Part shown: in pieces, positions 53,625 to 62,307 of the stretch
Numbering within the stretch: position 1 is the first letter of the stretch
Layout of the letters: every line of letters starts with the position of its first letter
DNA from: Shewanella pealeana ATCC 700345
GTDB taxonomy: Bacteria > Pseudomonadota > Gammaproteobacteria > Enterobacterales > Shewanellaceae
DNA length: 64,000 nucleotides
Direction: 5' to 3'
Assembly: GCF_000018285.1 (NCBI RefSeq)
Contig: NC_009901.1
Coordinates: forward strand, 4,711,001 to 4,775,000
The notes under the pieces: model-generated
What the model saw: only the letters and a program-made list of their open reading frames with translations
Databases searched by the model: none
What the model was told of the DNA's origin: nothing
Made by a program: the position numbers and the translations under genes

Positions 53625-53640
53625 TGGCACGACTCTCGCT
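53625..53640 (+). promoter_or_regulatory. Sigma-54 promoter of glnA
   Basis: TGGCAC, five bases, then TCGCT: the -24 box is perfect and the -12 box differs from TTGCT by one base. Transcription would start about 70 nt before the glnA ATG. Position relative to the NtrC-like sites supports nitrogen control. Confidence 0.75.
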
Positions 53641-53724
53641 TTATGAAAACCAGAATCGCATTAAGCGCTAAACATTAAAGATAAAACAAAGGGACGACCC
53701 TTTACCCTACTCGGAGACTTTAGA

Positions 53725-55134
53725 ATGTCAGCAGAATCAGTTTTACAACAACTAAAAGAATTAGAAGTTAAATTTGTTGATTTGCGTTTTACCGATACGA
53801 TAGGTAAAGAGCAACACGTTACAATCCCAACTCACCAAGTAGATGCTGATTTCTTCGAAGACGGTAAAATGTTTGACGGTTCTTCAATCCAAGGTTGGAA
53901 AGGTATTAATGAATCAGACATGGTATTGATGCCTGATCCTGCAAGCTTTGTACTTGACCCTTTCACTGCAGAAACAACTGCAAACATCCGTTGTGACATT
54001 CTAAACCCAGGCACTATGACAGGTTACAACCGTGACCCACGCTCTATCGCTAAGAAAGCTGAAGATTACCTACGTTCTACAGGTATCGCTGACACAGTAT
54101 TGGTTGGTCCAGAGCCAGAATTTTTCCTATTTGACGACGTTAAGTTCGGCGCTGACATGTCTGGTTGTTTCTACAAGGTTGATGCTGAAGAAGCGGCTTG
54201 GAACTCAGGCACTAGCTACGAAGGTGGCAACAAAGGTCACCGTCCAGGCGTTAAAGGTGGTTACTTCCCAGTAGCACCAGTTGACTCTTCACAAGACATC
54301 CGTAGTGCTATGTGTTTAGTACTAGAAGAGATGGGCCAAGTTGTTGAAGCGCATCACCACGAAGTGGCGACTGCTGGTCAGAACGAAATCGCAACTCGTT
54401 TCAACACGCTAACCCTTAAGGCCGACGAAGTTCAGGTACTTAAGTATGTAGTACATAACGTTGCTCACGCTTACAACAAGACTGCGACATTTATGCCTAA
54501 GCCAATCGTTGGTGACAACGGTAGCGGTATGCACGTGCATCAGTCTCTTGCCAAAGATGGCGTAAACTTATTCGCGGGTGACAAGTACGGCGGATTGAGC
54601 GAAACAGCTCTATTCTACATCGGTGGTGTGATTAAGCATGCTCGTGCAATTAACGCATTTGCTAACCCATCGACAAACTCATACAAGCGTCTTGTACCAC
54701 ACTTTGAAGCACCAGTGATGCTTGCATACTCTGCAGCTAACCGCTCTGCTTCTATCCGTATCCCAGTGGTACCAAGTGCAAAAGGTCGTCGTATCGAAAT
54801 CCGTTTTGGTGACCCAGTAGCTAACCCATACCTAGCGTTCTCTGCAATGCTAATGGCTGGTCTTGACGGTATCCAAAACAAGATCCACCCAGGTGAAGCG
54901 ATGGATAAAGATCTATACGATCTTCCTGCTGAAGAAGCGGCTGAAATCCCAACTGTTGCCACTTCACTAGAAAACGCACTTGAGTGTCTAGACGCAGACC
55001 GTGAGTTCCTGACTCGTGGCGACGTATTCACTAACGACTTTATCGATTCTTACATCAAACTAAAGTCTGCAGACGTTGAGCGTATCAACCAAACAACTCA
55101 CCCAGTTGAATTCGAGCTTTACTACAGCTTGTAA
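53725..55134 (+). CDS. glnA: Glutamine synthetase, type I
   Basis: 469 residues, type I-beta length. It makes glutamine from glutamate, ammonia and ATP. Visible motifs: [19 protein letters not shown], the metal/ATP site [33 protein letters not shown] and the adenylylation tyrosine Y398 in [11 protein letters not shown], so the enzyme should be controlled by adenylylation. Expression is likely from the sigma-54/NtrC promoter upstream. The ribosome site is CGGAGA. glnL/glnG are not adjacent in this window; an unrelated transporter gene follows the terminator. Confidence 0.98.
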   Translation: MSAESVLQQLKELEVKFVDLRFTDTIGKEQHVTIPTHQVDADFFEDGKMFDGSSIQGWKGINESDMVLMPDPASFVLDPFTAETTANIRCDILNPGTMTGYNRDPRSIAKKAEDYLRSTGIADTVLVGPEPEFFLFDDVKFGADMSGCFYKVDAEEAAWNSGTSYEGGNKGHRPGVKGGYFPVAPVDSSQDIRSAMCLVLEEMGQVVEAHHHEVATAGQNEIATRFNTLTLKADEVQVLKYVVHNVAHAYNKTATFMPKPIVGDNGSGMHVHQSLAKDGVNLFAGDKYGGLSETALFYIGGVIKHARAINAFANPSTNSYKRLVPHFEAPVMLAYSAANRSASIRIPVVPSAKGRRIEIRFGDPVANPYLAFSAMLMAGLDGIQNKIHPGEAMDKDLYDLPAEEAAEIPTVATSLENALECLDADREFLTRGDVFTNDFIDSYIKLKSADVERINQTTHPVEFELYYSL

Positions 55135-55150
55135 TCCTCTGAGATGACTC

Positions 55151-55172
55151 GCTAACCGCTAGAGCGGTTAGC
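55151..55172 (+). other. Perfect palindromic hairpin after glnA
   Basis: GCTAACCGCT/AGCGGTTAGC (55151-55160 with 55163-55172), 2-nt loop, directly before the terminator. It could aid termination or protect the glnA mRNA 3' end. Confidence 0.55.
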
Positions 55173-55175
55173 CTT

Positions 55176-55209
55176 AAAGCCCTAAACAGTAATGTTTGGG
55201 GCTTTTTTA
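55176..55209 (+). terminator. Intrinsic terminator of glnA
   Basis: 13-bp stem AAAGCCCTAAACA/TGTTTGGGGCTTT (55176-55188 with 55193-55205, one mismatch), loop GTAA, then a T-run. Confidence 0.92.
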
Positions 55210-55309
55210 TTGCCTTGTCTGCCCGCCACTCCCCTGTTGACCTATAGTTTAACTATCCCTATTCGCTTTCGTCTGCGAAATAGCTAATACCAACCGATAT
55301 AAGCCTTCT

Positions 55310-56572
55310 ATGGGTATAGCTCACAAATGGAATGACTTTATGTGGCAAAAAATTAAGCCCTATCGCTCCTCTATTATCTTACTTTCGGCCCTAATGCTGG
55401 GTGGGTTGATAGGGATCCTCTTTCCAGTGTTTGCTCTTAAGCTAAAGCCCTTGGGCCAGATATTTCTAAACTTACTCTTTATGATTATCGTCCCTTTAGT
55501 CGCCATCAGTGTTACCTCCTCTATTGCCCACATGACGGATCTAAAAAAACTCGGAGCCATCTTAGCCACTATTTTTCTCGTATCCATCATCATGGCGATT
55601 ATTCCAACCTTAGGCATCATAGGACTCGCTTCTATTTACGATCCAGCCCAAGGGGTAACCTTAGATCTGCACCAAGGAGTCAGTACAGGCTCCGGAGATA
55701 TGGATTTTGTTAACCTGCTGACCACCAATGACTTTGTTGGATTACTGTCTAAGTCCAACATTCTGGCGTTGATTATCATGTCAGTCATTTCAGGCATAGC
55801 CATAGGTCAATCAGGCAAGGAAGGCGAAAAAGTCTCGGCTATGCTCGATAGCTTAAATACCGTGATCATGAAAATCGTATCTATTTTAATGCTTGTCGCT
55901 CCGGTAGGGCTTGGCGCCTACTTTGCGTCAACCATGGCCAGCCAAGATACCGAATTATTAAGTACCTTTGCCCGCGCTATTGGCCTGTTTCTTATCGCCG
56001 CAGCACTCTACTACACCCTTGGTAGCACGCTGTATGCTTGGTTAGGCGGTGGTATTAATGGTGTGAAGCAGTTTTGGCGTAATGCCATTGAGCCCTCGGC
56101 AACCGCATTAGGCACCAGCTCCTCGCTAGCATCACTGCCGGTGAATATCCGAGCCGCTAACAAGATGGGGATAAAAGAGGAAATTGCCGACATCTGCCTA
56201 CCCTTACTGGTTAACCTAAACAAGGGTGGCGCGGCCATGACCACGGCGCTAAAAATTGTGTTTATCTACTCGATTCTCGGCTTAGATTTTACTGCCGATG
56301 TGTTTGCTCTCACTGTACTGATTTCTGTACTTTCAGCCTTTGTTATTGGTGGCGTACCAGGTGGGGCTTTCCTTGGCGAAATATTTATCGTTACCACCTT
56401 AGGCTTACCGATAGAGGTGATCCCTATCTTGGTGATTATCGGTGCAGTCACCGATGCACCAGCTACCGTAATCAACGTGATTCACGACCTCAACGCCACC
56501 CAAATTATCGAACGGATTAACGGTAAGCGTTATGCAAAATCTAAAGTTCTAGATACAAAAGCGAATACCTGA
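55310..56572 (+). CDS. Dicarboxylate/amino acid:cation symporter (DAACS family)
   Basis: 420 residues with eight membrane helices and two re-entrant loops typical of GltP/DctA-type carriers. The serine-rich loop is GTSSSLASLPVNI, and the helix VNLNKGGAAMTTALKIVFIY and GGVPGGAFLGEIFI follow. It imports glutamate, aspartate, dicarboxylates or small neutral amino acids with Na+ or H+. The start at 55310 lacks a ribosome site; ATG 55340 (MWQKIK) has a GGA eight bases upstream and may be the true one. Its location after glnA suggests, but does not show, an amino acid substrate. Confidence 0.88.
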   Translation: MGIAHKWNDFMWQKIKPYRSSIILLSALMLGGLIGILFPVFALKLKPLGQIFLNLLFMIIVPLVAISVTSSIAHMTDLKKLGAILATIFLVSIIMAIIPTLGIIGLASIYDPAQGVTLDLHQGVSTGSGDMDFVNLLTTNDFVGLLSKSNILALIIMSVISGIAIGQSGKEGEKVSAMLDSLNTVIMKIVSILMLVAPVGLGAYFASTMASQDTELLSTFARAIGLFLIAAALYYTLGSTLYAWLGGGINGVKQFWRNAIEPSATALGTSSSLASLPVNIRAANKMGIKEEIADICLPLLVNLNKGGAAMTTALKIVFIYSILGLDFTADVFALTVLISVLSAFVIGGVPGGAFLGEIFIVTTLGLPIEVIPILVIIGAVTDAPATVINVIHDLNATQIIERINGKRYAKSKVLDTKANT

Positions 56573-56717
56573 GCTCACTCGTCACCTCCTCTTCCATTGA
56601 GATGTGCAAAACAAAATAAACCTATGATTACAGCATGTTAAGCATGTGACACATTAAGTGTCATATGCCTTTTTTACGCCTGTCACATCCATGACGCCGT
56701 CACCGAACAAAATTTAT

Positions 56718-56744
56718 GTTGAACTTGCTCTCGTCAAGTTCAAC
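56718..56744. promoter_or_regulatory. Long inverted repeat upstream of the 56768 gene
   Basis: GTTGAACTTG (56718-56727) and CAAGTTCAAC (56735-56744), a perfect 10-bp inverted repeat with a 7-nt spacer, 24 nt before the ATG. Without a T-run it is not a terminator. Candidate operator, possibly for the XRE regulator encoded two genes downstream, or an mRNA leader hairpin. Confidence 0.5.
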
Positions 56745-56767
56745 TGTCAACATAGCAAGGAGCAGGT

Positions 56768-57199
56768 ATGGAGAACTCAATCACTCGACACAAAATGGAT
56801 AGTCAAATGGATAGCGTGACAATCACCAATGGATACTGGTATTACTTCAATGATCAGGATGTTCGCATCACCGCTCATGGCTCAGGATATTCAGGTAGAG
56901 AGACCATTTACGTCAATGATGAAGTTGTCAGTGATAGACGTAATTTGATAAAGATGGAGAGCTCTCATAAGTTTTGCCATCTAGGTAATGACTACCAAGT
57001 GAGATTTAAAGTCACTAGCCTAATGAAGGCCACCGTTGAATGTAGCCTCTATCGCAACGGCCAACATCTGGCGACCGAAACCAAGGCCTTTCTCAGCAAG
57101 GATAATCAATCCGTAAAAAAGCAGATATTTATGTGTTTTCTAGCGGGGCTAGTTTTTGGTGGGTTCTTTGTTTTATTTATGGAATATTTTTCAGGATAA
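56768..57199 (+). CDS. C-terminally membrane-anchored protein of unknown function
   Basis: 143 residues. The first 115 are polar and beta-rich (VTITNGYWYYFNDQDVRITA, GRETIYVNDEVVSDRRN, FKVTSLMKATVECSLYRNG). One helix at the C-terminus (IFMCFLAGLVFGGFFVLF) would anchor it with the main domain in the cytoplasm. Ribosome site AAGGAGC is at the right distance. It precedes a membrane-linked XRE regulator gene by 45 nt, and the two probably form an operon. No family recognised. Confidence 0.7.
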   Translation: MENSITRHKMDSQMDSVTITNGYWYYFNDQDVRITAHGSGYSGRETIYVNDEVVSDRRNLIKMESSHKFCHLGNDYQVRFKVTSLMKATVECSLYRNGQHLATETKAFLSKDNQSVKKQIFMCFLAGLVFGGFFVLFMEYFSG

Positions 57200-57244
57200 G
57201 CACATACGTGTCACCACTTTCTAAAGGAGCTAGCGGAGTCAAAT

Positions 57245-57559
57245 ATGGAAATTAACCCCATCACGGTCAAATCATTACGGCAAGAAAAAGGCTGGACACA
57301 ACAACACTTAGCCGATGCTTGCGCCATTAGCTTACGTACCGTGCAGCGAGTAGAAAAGGAAGGCAGCGCCTCTAACGAAACCCTATTGGGGCTTTGCGCA
57401 GTATTTGAGATAGAGCAAAAAAGCTTATTAGTCATACCTAAACCTAGCCACGCTCAGATGCAAAAAGTCTCTCTTTACGGCCAGTGGATATTATTTGCCT
57501 TAGCGACCTTGATTGGGGGCTGCGTGGGCGCCCTTATTATGTATCTTATTTTGGGGTAA
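57245..57559 (+). CDS. XRE-family HTH regulator with C-terminal membrane helix
   Basis: 104 residues. Residues about 8-60 form an XRE helix-turn-helix (VKSLRQEKGWTQQHLADACA, then ISLRTVQRVEKEG as recognition helix region). Residues about 78-102 are a membrane helix (ILFALATLIGGCVGALIMYL). Such small tethered regulators sense envelope or partner-protein states. The upstream gene, also single-helix anchored, may be its partner or target. Ribosome sites GGAGC and GCGGAG lie upstream. Confidence 0.82.
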   Translation: MEINPITVKSLRQEKGWTQQHLADACAISLRTVQRVEKEGSASNETLLGLCAVFEIEQKSLLVIPKPSHAQMQKVSLYGQWILFALATLIGGCVGALIMYLILG

Positions 57560-57582
57560 TCCTCTCCCAACATATTCATCGA

Positions 57583-57608
57583 TTAAAAGCCCAAACTTTA
57601 GTTTGGGT
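57583..57608 (-). terminator. Terminator of the Ycf48-like gene
   Basis: CCCAAACT/AGTTTGGG (57590-57597 with 57600-57607). On the minus strand it continues as CTTTTAATC. It lies 20 nt past the stop codon of the minus-strand gene and may also serve the plus-strand XRE gene. Confidence 0.65.
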
Positions 57609-57625
57609 TGCTGTAATAGACTCGA

Positions 57626-58636
57626 CTATTCAAAAGTATACACGGCGACTCGGCCATCATGCCCACCAGCCACTAAGGTGTTACCGTCAATCGCGAGCGT
57701 AAAAAAGCCCTGAGCCTGACCATTGATCAACAGTGGCTGCCAACTGTAACCATGATCGATTGAAATATCTGACGATAGCTTACCGGTCGCGATGCAAATC
57801 TCTTGGTAACACGCCATGGCTGTGCGTAGGCCTGGTGTGGTACCCGGCGCTTTATGCCATACATAGCCTTTCCTGTAGACCATATTGGCATCAAACTTAT
57901 CTCGTTGCTGATAATCTCCTCCCAGCACAAATAGATCACCTAAATGATTAAATGCTAGCGCATAGCCACCTGCGGTTTGGGTATCATCATAGAGAGCAAT
58001 TGGACGCCGGCGCCAGTGCTGCCCCGAGTCAGCGCTACTATAAGCTGAGCTACTATAGCCTCCGGTGGTAAACCAAGCCCGCCCTCTTTTGCCAACAATT
58101 AATGTATTACCACTGGCGGCAAAGGCGACCTCTTTATCGAGCATTTCAGGCAACTCACCTTGGGCAACTCGTTGCCAGCTTTTACCACCATCAGAGGTAC
58201 GTAATATCACATAGCAACCACCAACAGGATCTCCCAGCAGTAACCCGTTATTACGATCCCAAAAGGCAATTGAGTTGAAAAAGCCAAGCTCATCGGGATT
58301 ATCAAACAAGAGTTGCCAGCTTAGACCCTGGTTCTGAGTGATATACAGCTTAGATAAGCCACCTTCACCCGCTCCCATCACAATCGCCGTATTGGCATCG
58401 AACACTTCAATATCGCGAAAGTCAGTCAAAGGCAGCCCCTTTACCGATACATCTTGCCAGCTGTTACCTGAATCTTTAGAGATATAGACGCGATTATCTG
58501 TCCCAGTCACCCAAACCACGCCATCCAAAACTGCGCTACCTCGAAATGAAACACCGGGGGCTAGGCTTTGAATATTCCATTCCATCGCCACAGTAGCAAA
58601 ACTAAATAAGCTTATTAACAGCATGAATATCTTCAT
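57626..58636 (-). CDS. Exported Ycf48/BNR-type beta-propeller protein
   Basis: 336 residues with a signal peptide (MKIFMLLISLFSFATVA). It has at least four Asp-box (BNR) motifs of the form S-x-D-x-G-x-x-W: SKDSGNSW, TSDGGKSW, SADSGQHW and SIDHGYSW. The spacing indicates a seven-bladed propeller of the Ycf48 (photosystem II assembly factor-like) group, which in non-photosynthetic bacteria has no settled role. Probably periplasmic. Sialidase activity is unlikely, since the RIP motif and catalytic set are not seen. It is a single gene on the minus strand. Confidence 0.82.
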   Translation of the reverse strand: MKIFMLLISLFSFATVAMEWNIQSLAPGVSFRGSAVLDGVVWVTGTDNRVYISKDSGNSWQDVSVKGLPLTDFRDIEVFDANTAIVMGAGEGGLSKLYITQNQGLSWQLLFDNPDELGFFNSIAFWDRNNGLLLGDPVGGCYVILRTSDGGKSWQRVAQGELPEMLDKEVAFAASGNTLIVGKRGRAWFTTGGYSSSAYSSADSGQHWRRRPIALYDDTQTAGGYALAFNHLGDLFVLGGDYQQRDKFDANMVYRKGYVWHKAPGTTPGLRTAMACYQEICIATGKLSSDISIDHGYSWQPLLINGQAQGFFTLAIDGNTLVAGGHDGRVAVYTFE

Positions 58637-58882
58637 CTATTTCCTTTTTTAGAGCGTGTCCCTAACAACCACTATCGACCAATCAGCATAGATAGGCAAG
58701 CCGGAAAACCCTCCGGCTCCTGCAATCGAAAATCCGCAGAACGACCCAAGACTAAATTAGTGCAACCTAAACAAAGCAATATTAAACAACAACTTAATAA
58801 CAAATAGTTCTGGACTCTGCCTAAAATATAGCCTAAATTAAAACTGTGACAAAGATCACTATTTCATAAAAAGGAACCTACT

Positions 58883-59188
58883 ATGAGAAAAACAATTACT
58901 CATGCAGTACTGTTAGGCGCTGGATTATTATTCTCAACCGCTAGTGTTGCGGCAATGAGTCCGATTGCAGCTTGTAATGACTGCTCAAAGCAAGAAACTG
59001 AGCAAACTGCAAAAAATCTTCAAGATAGCAGCGTATACGTTGTGGATTTTGTGAATCTTACTGCACAGAAATTTGTTACCGATAAGCAGGGTGTAACCCT
59101 ACTTAGCAAGCTTTCAATTGGTGAGCTTAACCGCATCAACCAGAAGTATGATTACCGAAAAGTTCACTTAAGAGCCGTTCAGCCTTAA
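58883..59188 (+). CDS. Small exported protein with a CxxC motif, unknown function
   Basis: 101 residues. A clear signal peptide (TITHAVLLGAGLLFSTASVAA) is followed by AACNDCSKQETEQ, where CNDC could hold a metal or form a disulfide. The rest has no family I recognise (VVDFVNLTAQKFVTDKQGV). AAAAGGAACC is the ribosome site. A perfect hairpin follows the stop codon, so the gene is a single transcription unit. Confidence 0.75.
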   Translation: MRKTITHAVLLGAGLLFSTASVAAMSPIAACNDCSKQETEQTAKNLQDSSVYVVDFVNLTAQKFVTDKQGVTLLSKLSIGELNRINQKYDYRKVHLRAVQP

Positions 59189-59200
59189 GCTCTTTGATTT

Positions 59201-59233
59201 CGCTACAGGCTACCAGCCTGTAGCGGTAATTTT
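59201..59233 (+). terminator. Intrinsic terminator after the small exported protein gene
   Basis: A perfect 11-bp stem CGCTACAGGCT/AGCCTGTAGCG (59201-59211 with 59215-59225), loop ACC, then GTAATTTTTA. Confidence 0.8.
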
Positions 59234-60348
59234 TATATCCCCTTAACAGCTGTAATTAAGTTTTCAATATCAGCCATATCATTATAGATATGCGGTGACA
59301 CCCGAATACCTTCACTACGCAGATCCACACTCACATTAGCCCGCTGCAAAGCCGCCATTACCTGTTGCTGCTTAGCACCGAAATCCAAGATCATCGTGCC
59401 GCTGCGCCTTGATTCTTGCATGGGCGACACGAACGCCTCCCCCAGCTGCTCAGCCACAGCATCGATTAAGCGCTGATTATGCGAACGCAGTTTATGGGAA
59501 CCGATATCGGTAAAATAACCTATGCTATGGGCCGCTATGGCATAGGGCGCAATCGATGGTGTGCCGCCCCAAAACTTAAGCGCCGTCGGATGATAACGAA
59601 AGTGATGAATATCAAACTCGAAAGGATTTTCGTGGCTGAACCAGCCCACATCTTTAGGCTGACAGCCCTCAATATGCTTCGAGTTCACCCACAAGTAAGC
59701 AGACCCTGGCCCGCCACAAAGCCATTTTACGCTCGACCCTATCATAAAGTCTGGCTGTAGATGACCTAAGTCTAGCGGCACTATGCCAGCAGATTGCGCT
59801 ACATCGATAAGCGTTAGCGCAGCCTTAGACTTTGCAGCCTCGACGATGTCATTGACTGGTGCCAACTGCCCGGTGTTGGAATAGACATGACTGACAAATA
59901 CCAAATCCACATCAGCCTTGATATGGGACTGCCAAACGGCGGGATCGGTAATATCGAGTGACTTAGGAATAAATCGCAACACGCAGCCTTGTGGCAGCGC
60001 TTTTTTCAGCGCAAACCCCATGCTGGGAAAATCGATCTCACTCATAAGTACCACGGCATTTTTATCGCCAAGTGCATCTAGCGACATAACCAGTTTTGTC
60101 AGTGCACTGGAGAGATTCACCTGAGGACAAAACTCTTCGACCCGGCCATTAAATAATTTAGCCAGATTAAGACAGAAGAGATCGACGACCTTTAGCCACT
60201 GCTGCCAAGGCTCGACGTTAGAGTCTTGCCAAGGTGCAAAAAACTGCTGAGCAAGAACCTGTTCGGCGCTCTTCAGTGGCCTGCCAACGGAGTGATTAAG
60301 CAGATAACTGCCGCTTGCTAAGCTAAAGTCTGCTTTGAAGTCCTGCAT
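59233..60348 (-). CDS. Kynureninase-like PLP enzyme (aminotransferase class V fold)
   Basis: 371 residues from ATG 60348, supported by GGAGG nine bases upstream and a 4-nt gap to the upstream gene. The PLP lysine is K208 in GSSVKWLCGGPG, and the cofactor-pairing aspartate is D182 in LIDVAQSAG. DVGWFSHENPFEFD and the GGTPSIAPYAI loop resemble kynureninase, which cleaves kynurenine or 3-hydroxykynurenine to anthranilate and alanine. It is shorter than standard kynureninases (about 415). The gene follows the IDO-superfamily gene in the same operon, which supports action on a tryptophan-derived substrate. The exact substrate is unproven. Confidence 0.83.
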   Translation of the reverse strand: MQDFKADFSLASGSYLLNHSVGRPLKSAEQVLAQQFFAPWQDSNVEPWQQWLKVVDLFCLNLAKLFNGRVEEFCPQVNLSSALTKLVMSLDALGDKNAVVLMSEIDFPSMGFALKKALPQGCVLRFIPKSLDITDPAVWQSHIKADVDLVFVSHVYSNTGQLAPVNDIVEAAKSKAALTLIDVAQSAGIVPLDLGHLQPDFMIGSSVKWLCGGPGSAYLWVNSKHIEGCQPKDVGWFSHENPFEFDIHHFRYHPTALKFWGGTPSIAPYAIAAHSIGYFTDIGSHKLRSHNQRLIDAVAEQLGEAFVSPMQESRRSGTMILDFGAKQQQVMAALQRANVSVDLRSEGIRVSPHIYNDMADIENLITAVKGI

Positions 60349-60352
60349 ACTA

Positions 60353-61525
60353 TTACGCCTCCATACTCGCGAGCAGCGATTGAATATCTTCATAGCGAGT
60401 ACGAATATCACTGCGCTTAGCTGCGGCTCGTCTATCACGCAACTTCTCTAATGAATTAAGCAGCACATCCAAAGGTGGGCCACTCGCAGTCACCTTAGAC
60501 ATATGTTGCTGCTCCATGGTTTTCGAGGGCTGGGCGATATATTTAGCCACCAGCTCATTATGATGCTGAATGGCCGTCTCACCATGCAGGGCACACACCT
60601 CTAAAAATAGCTTCACGTTCTGCTGATACCAAGGCTCTGCACTGAAGTGGCTCAAGTTAAGTAACTCATCCATAAAACTAGTGCGGCGCATACAGTCACG
60701 TAATATGGCCTGATCTTCAGGCATCATATAGAGAAACTTATCCACCAACATCTGTGAGTAGCCTGGCTCATTTGCGCTGCATAAGCCCAGTAACATATCG
60801 ATGACGTTAATACCGGCAAAGTCACCTGCATTGGCGCCGCGATAGATCTGACTCCCCACGCGATAAGGTTTGTAATAGGGTCTGACACAATAGAAGAAGT
60901 CATCGGCATCGAGTCGTTGAAACAGCACGCGATTCGACTCTATTACATCCCGCAGCGCGCGCTTAGCGACTAGTAGCAGATCATAGGCAATCGGATGGTC
61001 TATGCCTAATGGCTGGATCTTTAATAGCGCATCGGCGGCGCGTTTATAGGCCAATATGCCTTTGGTGTTGTAGTCGACAAATAACTGCTCGGCATCTAAA
61101 TCGGTGAAGCGCTTATACAAACCTTGATGTGCACGGTTATGGGTGGTGAGGTGAGCGGTAGCAAATCTTGGGGTCACGCCAATAGACGCACCGATATGCA
61201 TCGCGAGGGCTGAGGCTTCGGTAAGCGGTGAGACTCTCTCCCTAGAGGGCTCTGTGATCTCGTGTCTGCGACAGGCCGCCATATACAGGCCCACATTACC
61301 AAGCAGATCAAACGCATGATCAAAACCTTCGTCGGTATTCCCTTCTGCAAGCAAACAGGCAATAAGCTCGCGCCCTTCAGACTCAAGCTGAAATTTTAGA
61401 TCTTCTCCCACCCCTTCAACATTCGCACGGTCAGCCTGCTGGGCGTAAAGGGATTCTAATTTACTGTTGAGCTCAACAAAGCGAGTACGGATCCAATGAT
61501 CGAACGCTTGAGTATTACCCGTCAT
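60353..61525 (-). CDS. DUF1864/PrnB-family protein, IDO superfamily heme enzyme
   Basis: 390 residues. I align two segments with indoleamine 2,3-dioxygenase. RPYYKPYRVG...IYRG...GINVIDMLLGL matches the region around IDO's GGSAGQSS and FDVLLG. IQHHNELVAKYIAQP matches IDO's YHLQIVTKYI, which puts His322 at the proximal heme ligand. The family includes PrnB, which rearranges 7-chlorotryptophan in pyrrolnitrin synthesis, but no prn genes are present here. It is co-operonic with a kynureninase-like gene and divergent from an Lrp regulator gene. The inferred job is oxidative attack on tryptophan or a related indole; product unknown. Confidence 0.85.
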   Translation of the reverse strand: MTGNTQAFDHWIRTRFVELNSKLESLYAQQADRANVEGVGEDLKFQLESEGRELIACLLAEGNTDEGFDHAFDLLGNVGLYMAACRRHEITEPSRERVSPLTEASALAMHIGASIGVTPRFATAHLTTHNRAHQGLYKRFTDLDAEQLFVDYNTKGILAYKRAADALLKIQPLGIDHPIAYDLLLVAKRALRDVIESNRVLFQRLDADDFFYCVRPYYKPYRVGSQIYRGANAGDFAGINVIDMLLGLCSANEPGYSQMLVDKFLYMMPEDQAILRDCMRRTSFMDELLNLSHFSAEPWYQQNVKLFLEVCALHGETAIQHHNELVAKYIAQPSKTMEQQHMSKVTASGPPLDVLLNSLEKLRDRRAAAKRSDIRTRYEDIQSLLASMEA

Positions 61526-61695
61526 CTGCAGGTCCTTATTGTTATTTTGAAGATGAACCGATTCTAGTTAGCCTAGCAGCATACGTTCGGTGTAAATCAT
61601 TAAATTAGCTCCGATAACTTTCAATTTAGATCGAAATCCCCTATAAAAAGCTTAGTTAATATTGATTTTCACCATAAGAATAAAAGGTTGTATCT
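61526..61695. promoter_or_regulatory. Divergent promoter region of the DUF1864 operon and the Lrp gene
   Basis: 170 nt between divergent genes, AT-rich. Lrp-family regulators commonly act on a divergent neighbour, so this is the likely binding region. I found no single strong palindrome. Confidence 0.45.
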
Positions 61696-62148
61696 ATGGA
61701 TAATAAGGATCGCAATATACTCGCCATATTGCAGCGCCAGGGCCGAATCGCAATTAGTGAGCTCGCAGCCAGACTCAACATGTCTGATACCCCCTGCCTG
61801 CGTCGGGTGAGAAAACTCGAGCAGACTGGCGTGATCAGTGGCTATGGGGCGCAAATCGATCCCAAAGAAGTAGGATTAAACGTGGTGGTTTACGCCTTCG
61901 TGCGTTTAAAAGAAAACTCAGATCAATATGCCATCCTCTTCGAAGAAAGCATGGAGAATTTAGAGCAGGTAATGGAGTGCTCCGTAGTAACAGGCGCCCA
62001 TGACTATTTATTAAAAATCGTCGCCAGCGATCTACTCAGCTATGAAAGCTTCGTTAAAAAGTCGCTTGGCAGTCTAAACTGTATCGCGGGGATCGAATCG
62101 ACCGTGGTGTTAAAGCAAAACTTCTCACGTAACACCTTACCCCTATAG
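61696..62148 (+). CDS. Lrp/AsnC-family transcriptional regulator
   Basis: 150 residues. N-terminal winged helix-turn-helix (DRNILAILQRQGRIAISELA, then LNMSDTPCLRRVRKLEQTGV). The C-terminal RAM ligand domain follows (VVYAFVRLKEN, VMECSVVTGAHDYLLKIVA). The gene is divergent from the DUF1864/kynureninase-like operon, so its ligand may be tryptophan, kynurenine or a product of that pathway. No ribosome site stronger than AAAAGG is seen. Confidence 0.92.
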   Translation: MDNKDRNILAILQRQGRIAISELAARLNMSDTPCLRRVRKLEQTGVISGYGAQIDPKEVGLNVVVYAFVRLKENSDQYAILFEESMENLEQVMECSVVTGAHDYLLKIVASDLLSYESFVKKSLGSLNCIAGIESTVVLKQNFSRNTLPL

Positions 62149-62235
62149 TCATTTAAGTCAGGTGGCTAAATACGTGCTGTTTATGAACCCACTCAAGTGA
62201 GATAATTCAATCACTAGGCCTTAAGTAACAGCACT

Positions 62236-62283
62236 ATGATCCACACAAGCATCCATACAAGAATTCACACAAGAGTCGGCTGA
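62236..62283 (+). repeat. Three 12-bp tandem repeats inside a possible 15-aa leader ORF
   Basis: ATCCACACAAGC, ATCCATACAAGA and ATTCACACAAGA (62239-62274) follow directly after an ATG. The frame reads MIHTSIHTRIHTRVG and stops at TGA, 24 nt before the yqhD-like start. No good ribosome site precedes the ATG. Translation is uncertain; the tandem repeat is directly visible. Confidence 0.4.
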
Positions 62284-62307
62284 TAGAGTCGACAGGCAGG
62301 AAAGATC

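Larger units (their letters stand above)
53033..53724. other. typA-glnA divergent regulatory region
   Basis: 692 nt. The glnA side carries NtrC-like sites and a sigma-54 promoter. The part next to typA (53033-53500) is AT-rich and shows nothing I can name beyond the presumed typA promoter. Confidence 0.45.

Noticed and set aside
57484..57713. Two short plus-strand frames overlapping the end of the XRE gene
   Set aside because: They overlap the terminator hairpin and the 3' end of the Ycf48-like gene; no start signals.
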